A stretch of DNA of 54,015 nucleotides from Candidatus Latescibacterota bacterium (GCA_020349025.1 CP070763.1:2754813-2808827), one strand, 5' to 3'. Numbered from the stretch's first letter, positions 8,211-16,474 are shown. The notes: generated from the sequence alone by a model not told the origin. Made by a program: numbers and translations.

Positions 8211-8915
8211 CTAGAAGCGCCGCTTCAGAGCCAGGGCCGAGAAGTACAGCCCGAGGAAGATCAGACTCGCATAGTAGACGACGTCGCGCGTATCCAGCAC
8301 ACCGCGCTCGATGTTGCGGAAGTGGAACTCGGCACCCAGATACTCGAAGATGCTGGCCCCGCCGATCGGCAGGAACGACACGAGCTTGTCGATGAAGGTC
8401 AGAAAGAGAATGACGGCCAGGCTGAGCAGGAACGCCACGATCTGATTCTCCGTCAAGCTCGAGGCGCAGATCCCGATGGCGACGTAAGCGGAGCCCAGCA
8501 GTGCCAGTCCGACGTAGCCGGAGAAGATCTCGCCGGCGTCGACTTCACCCAGGAGCGAGACGGTGATCGCGTAGGTGCCCGTCAATCCGACCGCGATCAT
8601 CAGCAGCGTCACCGCGGCGAGGAACTTGCCCAAGATCACCTGCATGTCGGAGATCGGCATCGTGGCGAGCAGCTCGAAGGTGCCGCTCTTCTTCTCTTCC
8701 GAGATCAAACGCATGGTGATCGCAGGAACGAAGAGCGTGAAGGCGTAGAGGATGATCGAGAAAGCGCCTCGCATCGATGCCTGATTGTTCAGGAACAGAG
8801 GCATCGAGAAGAAGATGCCGCAAAAGACCAGGAAGATCGTCAACACGACGTAGGCGATCGGCGACGTGAAATAGGTGCGCATCTCCTTCTTGAAAATGGT
8901 CATGACGTTCGACAT
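8211..8915 (-). CDS. GldF-like ABC transporter permease (cluster 1)
   Basis: 234 residues from the ATG at 8915 (MSNVMTIFKKEMRTYFTSP, the typical N-terminal amphipathic helix and first TM of ABC-2 permeases); GGAGG and GAAGG lie upstream. About six TM segments are visible, with the cytoplasmic KKSGTFELLATMPISDMQV motif typical of ABC-2/GldF proteins, and FEYLGAEFHFRNIERGVLDT near the end. Twelve bp separate it from GldG and 37 bp from the ATPase, all in one operon. Paralogue at 41377-42153. Confidence 0.88.
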   Translation of the reverse strand: MSNVMTIFKKEMRTYFTSPIAYVVLTIFLVFCGIFFSMPLFLNNQASMRGAFSIILYAFTLFVPAITMRLISEEKKSGTFELLATMPISDMQVILGKFLAAVTLLMIAVGLTGTYAITVSLLGEVDAGEIFSGYVGLALLGSAYVAIGICASSLTENQIVAFLLSLAVILFLTFIDKLVSFLPIGGASIFEYLGAEFHFRNIERGVLDTRDVVYYASLIFLGLYFSALALKRRF

Positions 8916-8952
8916 GGACGACGAACCTTCCTCCATTGCAATGACTCGGGTT

Positions 8953-9885
8953 TCACGAACTCGTCGTGAGCTCACGGAAGACGTCTTCGAGCGTCTGCGT
9001 ATCGCGCCGCAGCTCGCGCAGCACCCAACCCTGCTCGACCGCGGTGGCGAAGATGCGCTCGCGCATGCCGGAGCCGCGCGGCGCTTCGACGTGGACGCGG
9101 GTCACGCCGCCATCGTCGCGCCCCAGGACGTGCACCGCATCGACGTGATCGAGTCGGCGCAGCACGTCCAGGGCGTCCCCGTTGGCGCGCATTTCGACGA
9201 AGATGCGATCCTTGCCCGTCAGGCCGAAGGCCAGCTCCTCCTTCGAGCCGTCGAACGCGATCTTGCCCTGGTTGATGATCAGAACACGTTTGCAGACCGC
9301 CTGCACCTCCTGCAGGATGTGCGTGGAGAAGATCACCGTCTTCTGCCGTCCGAGGTCACGAATCAGATCGCGGATCTCGATGATCTGGTTCGGGTCCAGC
9401 CCGCGCGTGGGCTCGTCGAGGATGAGGATCTCGGGATCGTGCAGAATCGCCTGCGCCAGCCCCAGGCGCTGTCGGTAACCGCTGGAGAGCTGTCCGACGA
9501 GCTTCTGAAGGACGTCCCCCAGCCCGCAGACCTCGATCGCATTGAGCACGCTTCCACGCATCGACGTCTTCGGAATACGTCGGATCTCGGCAATGAAGCG
9601 CAGGTAGTCGACCACGTTCATGTCGAGGTAGAGCGGTGCGCTCTCCGGCAGATAGCCGATCTTCTTGCGCACCTCGAGTGAGTCCTCGACGACGTCGAGC
9701 CCGTCGACCTCGACCGAGCCGGATGTGGGGCGCAGATAACAGGTGATCACGCGCATCGTCGTGGTCTTGCCTGCGCCGTTGGGGCCGAGGAAGCCGAGAA
9801 TCTCGCCGGGACTGACTCTGAACGTCACGGAGTCGACGGCCCGGGTCTCGCCGAACTGCTTCGTCAAGCTGCTTACTTCGATCAT
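8953..9885 (-). CDS. ABC transporter ATP-binding protein, GldA-like (cluster 1)
   Basis: 310 residues from the ATG at 9885 (MIEVSSLTKQFGETRAVD). Walker A GPNGAGKTTT, signature LSSGYRQRLGLAQ, Walker B ILILDEPTRGLDP and the switch His in FSTHIL are all intact. The extra C-terminal region after residue 220 is typical of ABC-2 export ATPases. It is the first gene of the minus-strand operon ATPase-permease-GldG-DUF4340-DJ-1. The family energises ABC-2 exporters; the substrate here is unknown. Confidence 0.93.
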   Translation of the reverse strand: MIEVSSLTKQFGETRAVDSVTFRVSPGEILGFLGPNGAGKTTTMRVITCYLRPTSGSVEVDGLDVVEDSLEVRKKIGYLPESAPLYLDMNVVDYLRFIAEIRRIPKTSMRGSVLNAIEVCGLGDVLQKLVGQLSSGYRQRLGLAQAILHDPEILILDEPTRGLDPNQIIEIRDLIRDLGRQKTVIFSTHILQEVQAVCKRVLIINQGKIAFDGSKEELAFGLTGKDRIFVEMRANGDALDVLRRLDHVDAVHVLGRDDGGVTRVHVEAPRGSGMRERIFATAVEQGWVLRELRRDTQTLEDVFRELTTSS

Positions 9886-10195
9886 TGGATTCCGAACCCT
9901 CCCGAAGCCCATACCCTCGCCGACCCGACGGAGTTCCAATGATCGTCGCGTGTGCGGGGGGTCTTGGGCCGGTCACGCATGGCCGAGCCGAGAGCCAGGT
10001 GCGCAGATTAGGACACACCGGGGGCGGCAGGCAAGCCCCAGGCCGTGTCGCGCCGGGCAGCCGGCCGCGGGATGTGCCGCAACCCCTTGCCAAAAGAGGC
10101 TCCAGGCAGGTGGCTCGAACGCACGTTGACACCTCCGGAGCGCCGACTCTAGAGTGCCGCATCTCACGGGTCCGGTACCCGGGGTGGTGATTGGG
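9886..10195. other. Divergent intergenic region holding the HD-GYP promoter
   Basis: About 310 bp between the divergent ATPase (minus) and HD-GYP (plus) genes. The plus-strand promoter is listed separately (10126-10155). The remainder is GC-rich with several short inverted GGCC/CCGG stretches around 10050-10075, but no structure strong enough to name. No promoter was recognised for the minus-strand operon. Confidence 0.5.
10126..10155 (+). promoter_or_regulatory. Sigma-70-type promoter of the HD-GYP gene
   Basis: TTGACA at 10126-10131, an 18-bp spacer, then TAGAGT at 10150-10155. Both hexamers equal those upstream of the histone-fold gene at 26207-26236, with the same spacer. The predicted transcript starts near 10162, which excludes the upstream in-frame ATG at 10154 and supports the start at 10196. 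Confidence 0.6.
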
Positions 10196-11188
10196 ATGGG
10201 AAGAGGACCGGCTGTGCCGGCGCGTGAGCGCCGGGTTCCAGCCGCCGCCGGCGCGGCCCTCCTGGCCGCTGGAGCGCTCGGCGCCGGCGGAGTCTTCGGT
10301 CTCGGCCACTTCGGCCTGGGCGCGATGGCCGGCGTCGCGGTGCTGCTCGCCGCCCTGCCCGTCACCGCCGTGCTCCAGCCCACCCCCCAGCCGCCTTCCA
10401 GGCGCCGTGCCACGGCGCTCGTCCCCACCCCCGCACCCCTGGTCGACGACCTTCGCGCCCGGGTCGAGGAGCTCGAAGAGCATCGCGAAGCCGCGACGCT
10501 GGCGCTGCGCGAAGCGCACCGTCTGGCCGCGATGGCGCTGGCGAAGACCTTGGCGTTGCACGACCCGGTGACCGGATCGCACATCGAGCGGCTGCCGGGG
10601 TACACGCGGCTGCTGACGGCGGAGCTGGCCAGACACCCACGCTATCGTCGCACGTTGCTACCCGCTCTCCTCGAGGTGCTGCCGCAAGCCAGCACTCTGC
10701 ACGATGTCGGCAAGCTCGGGATTCCCGAGCAGATCCTGCGCAAGAGCGGACGCCTCACGGTGCAGGAGTACGCGATCATGAAGCGCCACACCACAGCCGG
10801 GGGTCGCACCCTGCAGGAGCTGGCGTATCGATCGCCGCAGAACCTCTTCCTCGCCGTCGGACGCGAGGTCGCGTTGTATCATCACGAGCGCTGGGACGGA
10901 CGCGGATACCCGTTCGGTCTGCACGGGACGCAGATTCCACTCGTGGCTCGAATCGTGGCCGTGGCCGACGTGTACGACGCGCTGACATCGGAGCGCCCCT
11001 ACAAAGGTGCCTACAGCCACGACACCGCTCGCCGAGTCATCGTCGCCGACGCGGGGGCGCATTTCGACCCCGACGTCGTCGAGGCCTTCCTCTCGTGCGA
11101 AGCGGCATTCGTCGGCGTGAGCGAGAGACTCTCCCCCGTGGCGCAGGCCGCCCCCGCCGCCGAGCGAGCCCAGGTCGCCAACGCCTGA
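10196..11188 (+). CDS. HD-GYP domain protein (putative cyclic-di-GMP phosphodiesterase)
   Basis: 330 residues. The N-terminus has two hydrophobic segments (about residues 15-60), then a charged coiled-coil-like stretch (about 85-120) and an HD-GYP domain. Visible motifs are LHDPVTGSHIERL, the HD pair in LHDVGKLGIP, MKRHTTAGG, LYHHERWDGRGYP (HHExxDGxGYP signature) and VADVYDALTSERPYK. All metal-binding His/Asp positions look present, so the enzyme is probably active in degrading c-di-GMP, with possible sensing through its membrane part. The ATG at 10196 was chosen because the promoter at 10126-10155 would not transcribe an earlier start. No diguanylate cyclase is in the window. Confidence 0.88.
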   Translation: MGRGPAVPARERRVPAAAGAALLAAGALGAGGVFGLGHFGLGAMAGVAVLLAALPVTAVLQPTPQPPSRRRATALVPTPAPLVDDLRARVEELEEHREAATLALREAHRLAAMALAKTLALHDPVTGSHIERLPGYTRLLTAELARHPRYRRTLLPALLEVLPQASTLHDVGKLGIPEQILRKSGRLTVQEYAIMKRHTTAGGRTLQELAYRSPQNLFLAVGREVALYHHERWDGRGYPFGLHGTQIPLVARIVAVADVYDALTSERPYKGAYSHDTARRVIVADAGAHFDPDVVEAFLSCEAAFVGVSERLSPVAQAAPAAERAQVANA

Positions 11189-11213
11189 TCCTTCTCGATC
11201 CCCGGAGGCTGAA

Positions 11214-12140
11214 GTGCCCCGCGAGCGGCGTGGTCCGCGTTCCGTGCGTCCGTTGCGAGCGAGCGCCGCCGAGCTGCAAGGATGCGCGCCGCGTCTCGGC
11301 GCGCACGTGTCCGTTGCCGGCGGCATGGCACGCGGCATCGCCCACGCCGAGATGCTGGGTTGCACGGCGCTGCAGGTGTTCGTCAAGAACCAGCAGCGCT
11401 GGGTGGGGCGGAGCCTCGGAGACGACGATGTCGCCGCCTGGCGTGACGAGCGCGTCCGCGAGCTGGTACGCGGCTCGTTGGCGCACGCCTCCTACCTGAT
11501 CAACCTCGGCTCACCAGACGACATCCTGTGGAGACGCTCCCGGCACGCGATGCATGACGAGATGCAGCGCTGTCAACAGCTCGGGATTCCAGCGCTCGTC
11601 GTCCACCCGGGTGCGCACGTGGGATCGGGGGCGCAGCGAGCTCTGCGGCGAATCGCACGCGCGCTTCGCTGGCTCCTGGGGCGCAAAGACGCGGCGCACG
11701 TCTCGATCCTTCTCGAATGCACCGCCGGTCAGGGGACGAGCCTCGGTCACCGTTTCGAGCACCTCGCCTGGCTGATCGACGAGTCGGGTGCGTCGAAGCG
11801 GCTCGGCGTCTGCATCGACACCTGCCACCTCCTGGCGGCGGGATACGACCTGCGCGGCAACTACGAGTCGGTCTTCGACGAGCTCGACCAGGTCGTCGGC
11901 CTCGAGCGCGTGCGTGCCTTTCATTTGAACGACTCGAAGTGCCCGCTCGGGGGGCGCGTCGATCGCCACGCCGGCATCGGCCAGGGACATCTTGGCCGCG
12001 CCTTCTTCCGCAAGCTGTTGCGAGATGCACGCTTTGAACGCATCCCGATGGTTCTGGAAACTCCGGGCGGGCTCGAGGGCGACCGGCGCAATTTGCGTCT
12101 CCTACGCTCCTTTCTGCGTGGGCGCGTCAGGAGAGCATGA
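11214..12140 (+). CDS. nfo: Deoxyribonuclease IV (AP endonuclease, Nfo/EndoIV family)
   Basis: 308 residues from a GTG at 11214, preceded by GGAGG. Endonuclease IV metal ligands are visible in order: LGAHVSVAGG (His), LVVHPGAHVG (His), ILLECTAGQG (Glu), CIDTCHLLAAGYD (Asp/His), FHLNDSKCPLGGRVDRH (His, Asp, His) and MVLETPGG (Glu). The enzyme cleaves the phosphodiester bond 5' to abasic sites and removes 3'-blocking groups in base excision repair. It lies 25 bp after the HD-GYP stop on the same strand and may be cotranscribed with it. The first 25 residues are Arg-rich and unlike the family, so the true start might be slightly downstream. Confidence 0.92.
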   Translation: MPRERRGPRSVRPLRASAAELQGCAPRLGAHVSVAGGMARGIAHAEMLGCTALQVFVKNQQRWVGRSLGDDDVAAWRDERVRELVRGSLAHASYLINLGSPDDILWRRSRHAMHDEMQRCQQLGIPALVVHPGAHVGSGAQRALRRIARALRWLLGRKDAAHVSILLECTAGQGTSLGHRFEHLAWLIDESGASKRLGVCIDTCHLLAAGYDLRGNYESVFDELDQVVGLERVRAFHLNDSKCPLGGRVDRHAGIGQGHLGRAFFRKLLRDARFERIPMVLETPGGLEGDRRNLRLLRSFLRGRVRRA

Positions 12141-12150
12141 CTCCGCGCCC

Positions 12151-12179
12151 TTGCCGCCGGCCGAGGCGCCGACTATGCT
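12151..12179 (+). promoter_or_regulatory. Candidate promoter of mqnD
   Basis: TTGCCG at 12151-12156, a 17-bp spacer and TATGCT at 12174-12179. It lies in the gap between nfo and mqnD with a predicted start near 12186, giving a leader of about 34 nt containing the GGGAG ribosome binding site. Recognised by eye only. Confidence 0.4.
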
Positions 12180-12219
12180 GGCGGCTTGTCGTACCGCGAC
12201 AATGCGCCGGGAGCGATGC

Positions 12220-13053
12220 ATGCTGCTGCGACTCGGGCACAGCCCCGATCCGGACGATGCCTTCATGTTCTACGCCCTCGCCAAGGGCCTCGTCGACAGC
12301 GAGGGGCTCGAGTTCGAGCACGTGCTCCAAGACATCGAGAGCCTGAATCGTCGTGCCGAAAACGCCGAGCTCGAGATCACGGCGCTCTCGGTGCACGCCT
12401 ACGCACACCTGCACGATCGCTACATCCTGCTGCCGCACGGTGCCAGCATGGGAGACGGCTACGGGCCACTCCTGGTGTCGCGCAGGCCGATGCGGGTGGA
12501 AGATCTACCGGACGCGCACGTTGCCGTGCCCGGTCTGCGCACGTCGGCCTTCCTGGCGGCGCGCCTTGCCATCGGCTACTTCGCGCACACCGTCGTGCCG
12601 TTTGACGAGATCATGGATTACGTGAACGCGGGCGAGGCGGATGCGGGGCTCCTGATTCACGAGGGGCAGCTCACCTATGCGGGCCACGAGCTCAACAAGG
12701 TCCTCGACCTGGGCGAATGGTGGTCCGACGAAACGGGCGGACTGCCGCTGCCACTCGGTGTCAACGCGGTGCGTCGCGATCTTCCGGAGGACGTCTTGCA
12801 TCGCATCACACGCGTTCTCGGGCGCAGCATCGGCTACGCGCTGCAGAATCGCGCGCCGGCCGTGGAACACTCGCTGCAGTGGGGACGCGGGCTGGATCAC
12901 GAGCTCGCCGACCGCTTCATCGGCATGTACGTGAACGCGCTCACCGAGGATCTCGGCGAGCGCGGCCGCGCGGGGATCCTGGAGTTCCTGCGACGCGGGC
13001 ACGAGGCGGGTCTCGTTCCAGGCCCCATCCCGGTCGAGTTCACCACGCCTTGA
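12220..13053 (+). CDS. mqnD: 1,4-dihydroxy-6-naphthoate synthase (futalosine menaquinone pathway)
   Basis: 277 residues, the family length. It starts MLLRLGHSPDPDDAFMFYA, the MqnD substrate-binding signature, and continues with DIESLNRRAENAELEITALS, GDGYGPLLVSR, VPGLRTSAFLAARL and LPLGVNAVRRDLP, a periplasmic-binding-protein-like fold. MqnD converts cyclic de-hypoxanthinyl futalosine to 1,4-dihydroxy-6-naphthoate. ATG 12220 was chosen over the in-frame ATG at 12202 because GGGAG lies 6 nt upstream. Its presence implies menaquinone synthesis through the futalosine route; other mqn genes are not in this window. Confidence 0.93.
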   Translation: MLLRLGHSPDPDDAFMFYALAKGLVDSEGLEFEHVLQDIESLNRRAENAELEITALSVHAYAHLHDRYILLPHGASMGDGYGPLLVSRRPMRVEDLPDAHVAVPGLRTSAFLAARLAIGYFAHTVVPFDEIMDYVNAGEADAGLLIHEGQLTYAGHELNKVLDLGEWWSDETGGLPLPLGVNAVRRDLPEDVLHRITRVLGRSIGYALQNRAPAVEHSLQWGRGLDHELADRFIGMYVNALTEDLGERGRAGILEFLRRGHEAGLVPGPIPVEFTTP

Positions 13054-13184
13054 ACTTCCCTGGCAGAGACATTGCTGAGATTGATCTCGTTCCGCGCCTG
13101 CGGAGCAGGGAGCTCGACTCGGCGCGCCTTCTCGCATCCGGGCGTGCCGTGTCGCTCCCCGTTGTCGCGCCCGAGGAGGTTGCG

Positions 13185-13478
13185 ATGGCTCGCAAGGTGC
13201 GCATCCAGATTCTCGATCACGCGTTCGAGGCCAACCCCGACGACTCCCTGCTGCGCGCCCTGCAAGCATTCGGCTCCCGACACGCACTTCCCGACTTCGG
13301 TTTCGCGCGCTTCTGCTGGAACGCCAGCTGCGAGCAGTGCGTCGTGAACGTGGACCGCGGTCGTGGTGGAGAAACGCTGCTCGCCTGTCAGACTCCCGTA
13401 CGTGAAGGAACCTCGCTGCGGTCGCTGCCCACCGTTCTCCTGTGGTCGCGAACGCTGCGACGCGTGTGCTCCGAGTGA
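13185..13478 (+). CDS. Small 2Fe-2S ferredoxin-like protein
   Basis: 97 residues starting MARKVRIQILDHAFEANPDD, with GAGGAGG 6 nt before the ATG. The plant-type cluster ligands are visible as C-x4-C-x2-C (FCWNASCEQCVV, about residues 44-52) and a distal Cys in LLACQTPV near residue 69. It probably shuttles electrons to an oxidoreductase. It follows mqnD by 131 bp; a role in the radical or redox steps of quinone synthesis is speculation. Hairpin repeat C begins 51 bp after the stop. Confidence 0.8.
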   Translation: MARKVRIQILDHAFEANPDDSLLRALQAFGSRHALPDFGFARFCWNASCEQCVVNVDRGRGGETLLACQTPVREGTSLRSLPTVLLWSRTLRRVCSE

Positions 13479-13529
13479 CCTTCACAAGCGCGACGTGCGT
13501 GCAGACCTTGTGCGGAGACTCGAAGCGCA

Positions 13530-13671
13530 AGAGGTCCGGCGTTTCGGTTTGGGCGGACGCTCGGCGGCGCGCCTCCGCGCGCGCCGCCCGCGCTCGGCAC
13601 GCGCGCGGCTCGGGCCTCCTGCCCTCGCTTTCGCGCACGTGACGCCGCCCAAACCGAAACGCCGGACCTCT
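13530..13671 (+). repeat. Hairpin repeat copy C: 27-bp perfect inverted arms, 88-nt loop
   Basis: Left arm 13530-13556 and right arm 13645-13671 are perfect complements (27/27). The loop 13557-13644 is 88 nt, begins ACGCTCGGCGGCGCGCCTCC and ends CGCTTTCGCGCACGTGACG, and differs from the loop of copy A at only six positions. The arms have no extended similarity to those of A or B, apart from a shared inner TTCGG..GG flavour. It lies between the convergent ends of the ferredoxin gene (13478) and the SDR gene (13713). Confidence 0.92.
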
Positions 13672-13712
13672 GCCGCGATCACCCGGAAGAGTGTGGACCC
13701 GTTGCGAGTGGT

Positions 13713-14510
13713 TCACGGGATGCCGCGGGCCAGACCGCCGTCGACACAGATGGTGGTGCCGGTCAGGTAGCTGGCGCGCTCGGAGCACAGGAAGGCGACG
13801 AGGCCCGCGATCTCCTCGGGGGCAGCCAGGCGCCCGGCGGGAATCATCGTTTCCCATTCGGCGCGGACTTCCGCCGCTGTGCACCCGCGCGTCTGCGACA
13901 GGTGTTCCTCGAGATGGCGGAGCCTCTCGGTGCGGGTGTATCCGGGGCAGACGTTGTGCACGAGAACGTTGTGGCGTGCGTACTCGGTGGCGAGCGAGCG
14001 CGTGAAGCCGAGAAAGGCGCTGCGGACCGTGTTCGACACCGTGAGATCGTCGATCGGCTGTCGGATCGACACGGAGGTGAGATGCACGATGCGCCCCCAA
14101 CCCTGCTCCACCATGCGCGGGATGAAGGCGCGCGTGGCTCGAATGGCGCTCATGAGGTTGAGCTGCACACTGGCCTCGAAATCCTCGGGCGTCAGCTCCT
14201 CGAATCGACCCGCCTTCGGACCGCCGGCGTTCGTGACCAGGATGTCGACCTTGCCGAAAGCGGCGTAGGCGCGCTTCGGCAGGGCGGCGATCGCGTCCGC
14301 TTGCGTCACGTCCGCGACCTGCGTCTTCACGTACGCCGGCTCGATCCCCGCCTCGTGCAACGATGCCGCCGCTCTCCTCAGGCGCTCTTCGTCGCGGGCA
14401 CACAGCATCACGCGAGCCCCCTCGCGCGCGAGTTCCAGAGCACACGCATGCCCGATCCCCGAGCTCGAACCCAGGACCAGTGCGACATGCCCGCGCAACC
14501 CCAGATCCAT
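13713..14510 (-). CDS. Short-chain dehydrogenase/reductase lacking the YxxxK motif
   Basis: 265 residues. Cofactor motif GSSSGIGHA near residue 14 and NAGG near residue 95 are intact. The strand with the catalytic Ser (HLTSVSIRQP) is present, but the usual Y-x3-K is replaced by SNTVRSAFLGF, so the Tyr is absent. C-terminal elements are NVCPGYTRTERL, PAGRLAAPEEIAGLVAFL and TGTTICVDGGL. A known SDR subgroup annotated as 3-oxoacyl-ACP-reductase-like has the same replacement, so it may still bind NAD(P)H but use a different proton donor or none. Substrate unknown. The gene is flanked on both sides by hairpin repeats C and D. Confidence 0.85.
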   Translation of the reverse strand: MDLGLRGHVALVLGSSSGIGHACALELAREGARVMLCARDEERLRRAAASLHEAGIEPAYVKTQVADVTQADAIAALPKRAYAAFGKVDILVTNAGGPKAGRFEELTPEDFEASVQLNLMSAIRATRAFIPRMVEQGWGRIVHLTSVSIRQPIDDLTVSNTVRSAFLGFTRSLATEYARHNVLVHNVCPGYTRTERLRHLEEHLSQTRGCTAAEVRAEWETMIPAGRLAAPEEIAGLVAFLCSERASYLTGTTICVDGGLARGIP

Positions 14511-14619
14511 CGCTGACCCCTCCTTTGCAACTCGTGGTGGCCGTTGTCTGTCTGTTGCGGCGCACGTTGCGAACTCGCGCCGGTGAACGATATCGGGCGG
14601 TACCGAGACCTCGCGGCGG

Positions 14620-14705
14620 TGCGGGAAGACGGCCGAGGGCGGCGTCCCGCGCGAGAGAGCGAGGGCAGGAAGCCCGAGCCGCGCGCGTGCCGAGCGCCCG
14701 CCGCG
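14620..14705 (-). repeat. Hairpin repeat copy D, one-armed and truncated
   Basis: Read on the minus strand, 14643-14705 contains the conserved loop landmarks GCGCTCGGCACGCGCGCGG, TTCCTGCCCTCGCTCTCTCG and a terminal GGGACG. It is followed by a presumptive right arm at 14620-14642. No complementary left arm exists: on that side the element ends about 6 bp from the stop codon of the Mrr-like gene (14711), and the first part of the loop is deleted. It appears to be a decayed member of the family in the gap between the Mrr-like and SDR genes. Confidence 0.7.
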
Positions 14706-14710
14706 CCGTT

Positions 14711-15214
14711 CTACGCATCCTCCAAGATCCGCTTCACGTCGCCTCTCGAGAGCAGCGACACGGCGGCGTCCTCGACCAGAAACCGACTCTCCTTGGCGAA
14801 GTACCCGCTCGTGATGAAGACCCCTCGCGTGAACCCTTGCGCGCGCACGAAGTCGCGGAACTCCAGGATACGCTCCGGGGGCAGAACCTCGTCCGCGCCC
14901 GCGACACGGCAGTTCACCACGTAGCGCCCGCCGATGATCGGATCCTCGCTCGCCGCCAGCAGGTAGAATTCTCGCTCCGAGTTGCGATCCTCCCCCTGCA
15001 TCCGGATGTCGTAGCGCTCGAGGAGGAGTTGCGCCGCGCGTCTCAGCTCCGGCTCACCGAGTTCCGCCTCCGGCATGTGCTGCGCGCGCTCCCGGTACGC
15101 GCTCTCGGGAAGCACCTCGGGCGGTGGCGCGGGCCTGCCGAAACGCGTGAGCAGCGCGATGACGATCCCCAGCACCACCGCAAAGAGAGCGACGTAGAAG
15201 ATGTTGTACGGCAT
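14711..15214 (-). CDS. Membrane-anchored Mrr-like (restriction-endonuclease fold) protein, probably catalytically dead
   Basis: 167 residues with an N-terminal TM helix (YVALFAVVLGIVIALLTRF) and a C-terminal domain with the Mrr-type alternation AAQLLLERYDIRMQGE, YVVNCRVAGADEVLPPERI, FRDFVRAQGFTRGVFITSGYF and LVEDAAVSLLSRGDVKRIL. In active Mrr-type nucleases the second strand carries Q-x-K; here the position reads NCR, so the catalytic Lys seems replaced by Arg. A DNA- or regulatory role at the membrane is possible. Family assignment rests on pattern resemblance only. Its stop codon nearly abuts hairpin repeat D. Confidence 0.6.
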   Translation of the reverse strand: MPYNIFYVALFAVVLGIVIALLTRFGRPAPPPEVLPESAYRERAQHMPEAELGEPELRRAAQLLLERYDIRMQGEDRNSEREFYLLAASEDPIIGGRYVVNCRVAGADEVLPPERILEFRDFVRAQGFTRGVFITSGYFAKESRFLVEDAAVSLLSRGDVKRILEDA

Positions 15215-15226
15215 CGCGGCTCCGAA

Positions 15227-16474
15227 TCACGTCAGGCTGGTGCGGAGCCCGTTGTAGGCGTGACAGATGTCCCCGACCAGGCCTTCGTAGAAGTCTTTGG
15301 CGCTCCGGAACCGCCGCAGATCGAGCGATCCGCTGTGGCTGAGGATCTCGCACAGCCTCTGCCGCGCGGCGTCGACGACCTGCCTTTCCTCGGGCGTGAA
15401 TTCGTAGAGAGAGAACTGATCCACGAGGCCGACCACCTCGAATGTGTGGCCGAGGAACTTGAGCCGACCGCTGAGCGCACGAATCCCTGCGCGCTCCGGT
15501 CCCACGCGATGCATGTTGAGCGTCTCCACCTCGTCGATGATCGCGAGATCGTATCGGAACCGCCGCAGGTGCGTACGCATGTGTTGCGCGAACGCTTCGC
15601 GACGACGCGGGGTGTCGTAGCCGGAGGAGAGCGCCGCTGCGAGGGCGTAGAGCATGTGCAAACCGCCGCAGGCGCGTGCGAAGGCCGGGCACTCGCGTGG
15701 GAGCTGACCCCCTTCGAGATTGGCGTCGCGGATGACCTGCGTATCCCGCGCCAGAGCGGCCGACGTGTCGTCGATCATCCGTCCGAGATCGACGATCGAT
15801 CCGTGAATGTTGCGCCAGCGGGCCGCGTCGGGTGGCGTCACGCGCGTGAACGCCATGATTGTCCACGACTGCTCGTCGATTGGCAGCACGGAAAGATCGT
15901 AGGTGTGCAGGAGGCGCGCACTCTCGACGTAGTCGTGGAAACGGTACGTGCGCTCGCCGACGCGAAACTCCAGGTCCAGATCGCATTGCTGCTCCACGAG
16001 CGTCTTCAACATGGCGTGACGATGGCCTTCGTGGTGCACGGGGACCTCGAGCAGCATCTGATCTTCGAGCCACGTCTCCCGGACGTAGTTCTCGAGAAGC
16101 AGCCGCTGCGGCTCACCGTCGCCGAGCGGAAGCTCGCGCCCCAGGGCACGCACGCCATGGATCGCGCCATTCGCAAAACCCAGGTTCGTGCAGTGCGCCA
16201 TGATGTGGCGGCGGGCTGCCTCGAACGCGCCGGCGCAGGGGCCGCTGACGGATCGCACGGAAACGCGTCGGATCGGCAGGCCGGTGCCGTAGCGCAGGGG
16301 CGGCGTCGGTGCATTCGCCGCCGCACTGCTGGCGCTGCCCGACACCGGCGCCGCCGCCGCAATCGGACGCCGCATCGCGTTCGAGCCCGACGCACGTCGG
16401 CCCATCCACCAAGCGCCGGCGGCTCCCAGCGGTGCGAAAAGGGCGAGCCAACCGAGCAATGTGCGACGTGTCAA
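15227..16474 (-). CDS. Conserved unknown protein with Tat-like N-terminus
   Basis: 415 residues from a TTG at 16474 whose last bases overlap the ileS stop (TTGA), implying translational coupling. The N-terminus, TRRTLLGWLALFAPLGAAGA, has twin Arg followed by a hydrophobic stretch, as in Tat signal peptides or a membrane anchor. The remainder has no family I recognise; it contains helical sequence, FRYDLAIIDEVETLNMHRVG and an alternating region LSGRLKFLGHTFEVVGLVDQ. No catalytic motif is evident. It sits 12 bp upstream of the Mrr-like gene, so ileS, this gene and the Mrr-like gene form one apparent operon. Confidence 0.65.
   Translation of the reverse strand: MTRRTLLGWLALFAPLGAAGAWWMGRRASGSNAMRRPIAAAAPVSGSASSAAANAPTPPLRYGTGLPIRRVSVRSVSGPCAGAFEAARRHIMAHCTNLGFANGAIHGVRALGRELPLGDGEPQRLLLENYVRETWLEDQMLLEVPVHHEGHRHAMLKTLVEQQCDLDLEFRVGERTYRFHDYVESARLLHTYDLSVLPIDEQSWTIMAFTRVTPPDAARWRNIHGSIVDLGRMIDDTSAALARDTQVIRDANLEGGQLPRECPAFARACGGLHMLYALAAALSSGYDTPRRREAFAQHMRTHLRRFRYDLAIIDEVETLNMHRVGPERAGIRALSGRLKFLGHTFEVVGLVDQFSLYEFTPEERQVVDAARQRLCEILSHSGSLDLRRFRSAKDFYEGLVGDICHAYNGLRTSLT

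Noticed and set aside
12505..14718. 737-residue open frame on the minus strand across mqnD, repeat C and the SDR
   Set aside because: It reads through hairpin repeat C and shifted frames of real genes; only shadow coding.
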